From: Hypoxylon rubiginosum
Lineage: Eukaryota > Ascomycota > Sordariomycetes > Xylariales > Hypoxylaceae
Length of the DNA: 64,000 nt
Assembly: GCA_902806565.1 (NCBI GenBank)
Contig: CADCXA010000015.1
Span: 496,001 to 560,000, forward strand
Reading direction: 5' to 3'
Each line of letters starts with the position of its first letter. Position 1 is the stretch's first letter. Shown here piece after piece: positions 63,554-64,000 of the stretch. Made by a program: the position numbers and the translations under genes. The notes beneath the pieces were generated by a model. The model was given only the letters and a program-made list of their open reading frames with translations, did no database searches and was not told the DNA's origin.

Positions 63554-64000
63554 CTACCTCTCGCCACGAATACCATAGCTCTTAACCCGGCTGAAGAAGA
63601 AGGGCTTGTCGTTCTTAAGCGCGAACTCGGCCCAGTCGTCCGTCAGCTTGTTGTAGCTCCAGAAGCCCTTCCACGCCAGCTTGTTGTTGTTGCTGCGAGC
63701 GGTGCCGCTGCCCCCTTTACTCCGGAACGTCAGCTCCATGCGGTACATGTATTTCGGTCCGACACCCTCCGTCTCGACGTACAGGTCGCCCTCCATGTCG
63801 GCGAGGCCGGCGGTGGCGGCGGCGCCGTCGGGATTATTATTATTATCGAGCGACGAGGACAGGCGCCAGCGGCCCCGGAGGCCGGCGCCGACGACGGCGG
63901 ACGGGAGGTGGTGGGGGCCGGCGCCGCCCCGGTGCAGGGCGAGGGCGTCCCGGGTCAGGTGGTGGACGACGTGGGCGGGCTCGTCGGTGGTGAGGAGGGA
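63554..64000 (-). CDS. 3' end of a conserved fungal protein, tentatively F-box family
   Basis: The frame is open from the window edge (64000) to the stop at 63554: 148 residues, 5' end missing. It reads SLLTTDEPAHVVHHLTRDAL at the edge, then GRWRLSSSLDNNNNPDGAAA (a short Asn run from AAT repeats), DLYVETEGVGPKYMYRMELT, WKGFWSYNKLTDDWAEFALK and FFFSRVKSYGIRGER at the end. The dense aromatic/charged pattern in KGFWSYNKLTDDW is what I recall from the C-terminus of a conserved fungal F-box protein, but that is memory and not a domain visible here. High GC continues to the window edge, as in other coding regions. Confidence 0.7.
   Translation of the reverse strand, partial: SLLTTDEPAHVVHHLTRDALALHRGGAGPHHLPSAVVGAGLRGRWRLSSSLDNNNNPDGAAATAGLADMEGDLYVETEGVGPKYMYRMELTFRSKGGSGTARSNNNKLAWKGFWSYNKLTDDWAEFALKNDKPFFFSRVKSYGIRGER

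Overview
The window is nuclear DNA of a filamentous ascomycete (Pezizomycotina, probably Sordariomycetes-like; the class is inferred). The basis is genes split by 45-80 nt introns with GTAAGT-type donors, CTAAC/CTGAC branch sites and YAG acceptors, genes on both strands without operons, CT-rich leaders and typical fungal families. I rebuilt exon structures by hand. Most multi-exon coordinates below are spans from start to stop codon, with the exons listed in the evidence.

Layout. 1-10 kb is gene-poor. It holds a truncated exon at the left edge, a tandemly duplicated palindromic repeat (1582-2046), a long hairpin (3563-3681), a minisatellite, ORF relics and one convincing gene (6245-7335) with a GC-AG intron. 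10.7-34.4 kb is dense and mostly metabolic or housekeeping: secreted tyrosinase, mitochondrial D-lactate dehydrogenase, the Rok1-type DEAD-box helicase, xylitol dehydrogenase, GH2 beta-mannosidase, a Rab4-like GTPase, an SDR ending in SKI, a dsRNA-binding-domain protein, a 2-hydroxyacid dehydrogenase, an FAD monooxygenase and a rhodopsin-like (PTH11-type) membrane protein. 35.7-42.5 kb looks accessory. A 45-residue secreted peptide gene is divergent from a UstYa-family (DUF3328) gene with both HxxHC motifs, followed by an orphan protein and a 14-TM MFS exporter. 43-57 kb holds a PPxY single-TM protein, an Fe-S L-serine dehydratase, an F-box-like protein, the MBOAT acyltransferase Gup1, a FAR-17a/AIG1-like membrane protein and a large unknown protein. 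57-62 kb is a gene desert. The right end has an unknown nuclear-type protein and the 3' end of a conserved fungal gene.

How the genes relate. Catabolic enzymes (xylitol dehydrogenase, beta-mannosidase, D-lactate dehydrogenase, serine dehydratase) point to a plant-material-degrading lifestyle. The best candidate for something undescribed is the secreted-peptide/UstYa pair with flanking FAD monooxygenase and MFS transporter, which has the parts list of a small fungal RiPP-like locus. The peptide lacks Tyr and Kex2 sites, so it is not a classical dikaritin precursor. No rRNA, tRNA, CRISPR or intact transposase gene was recognised.
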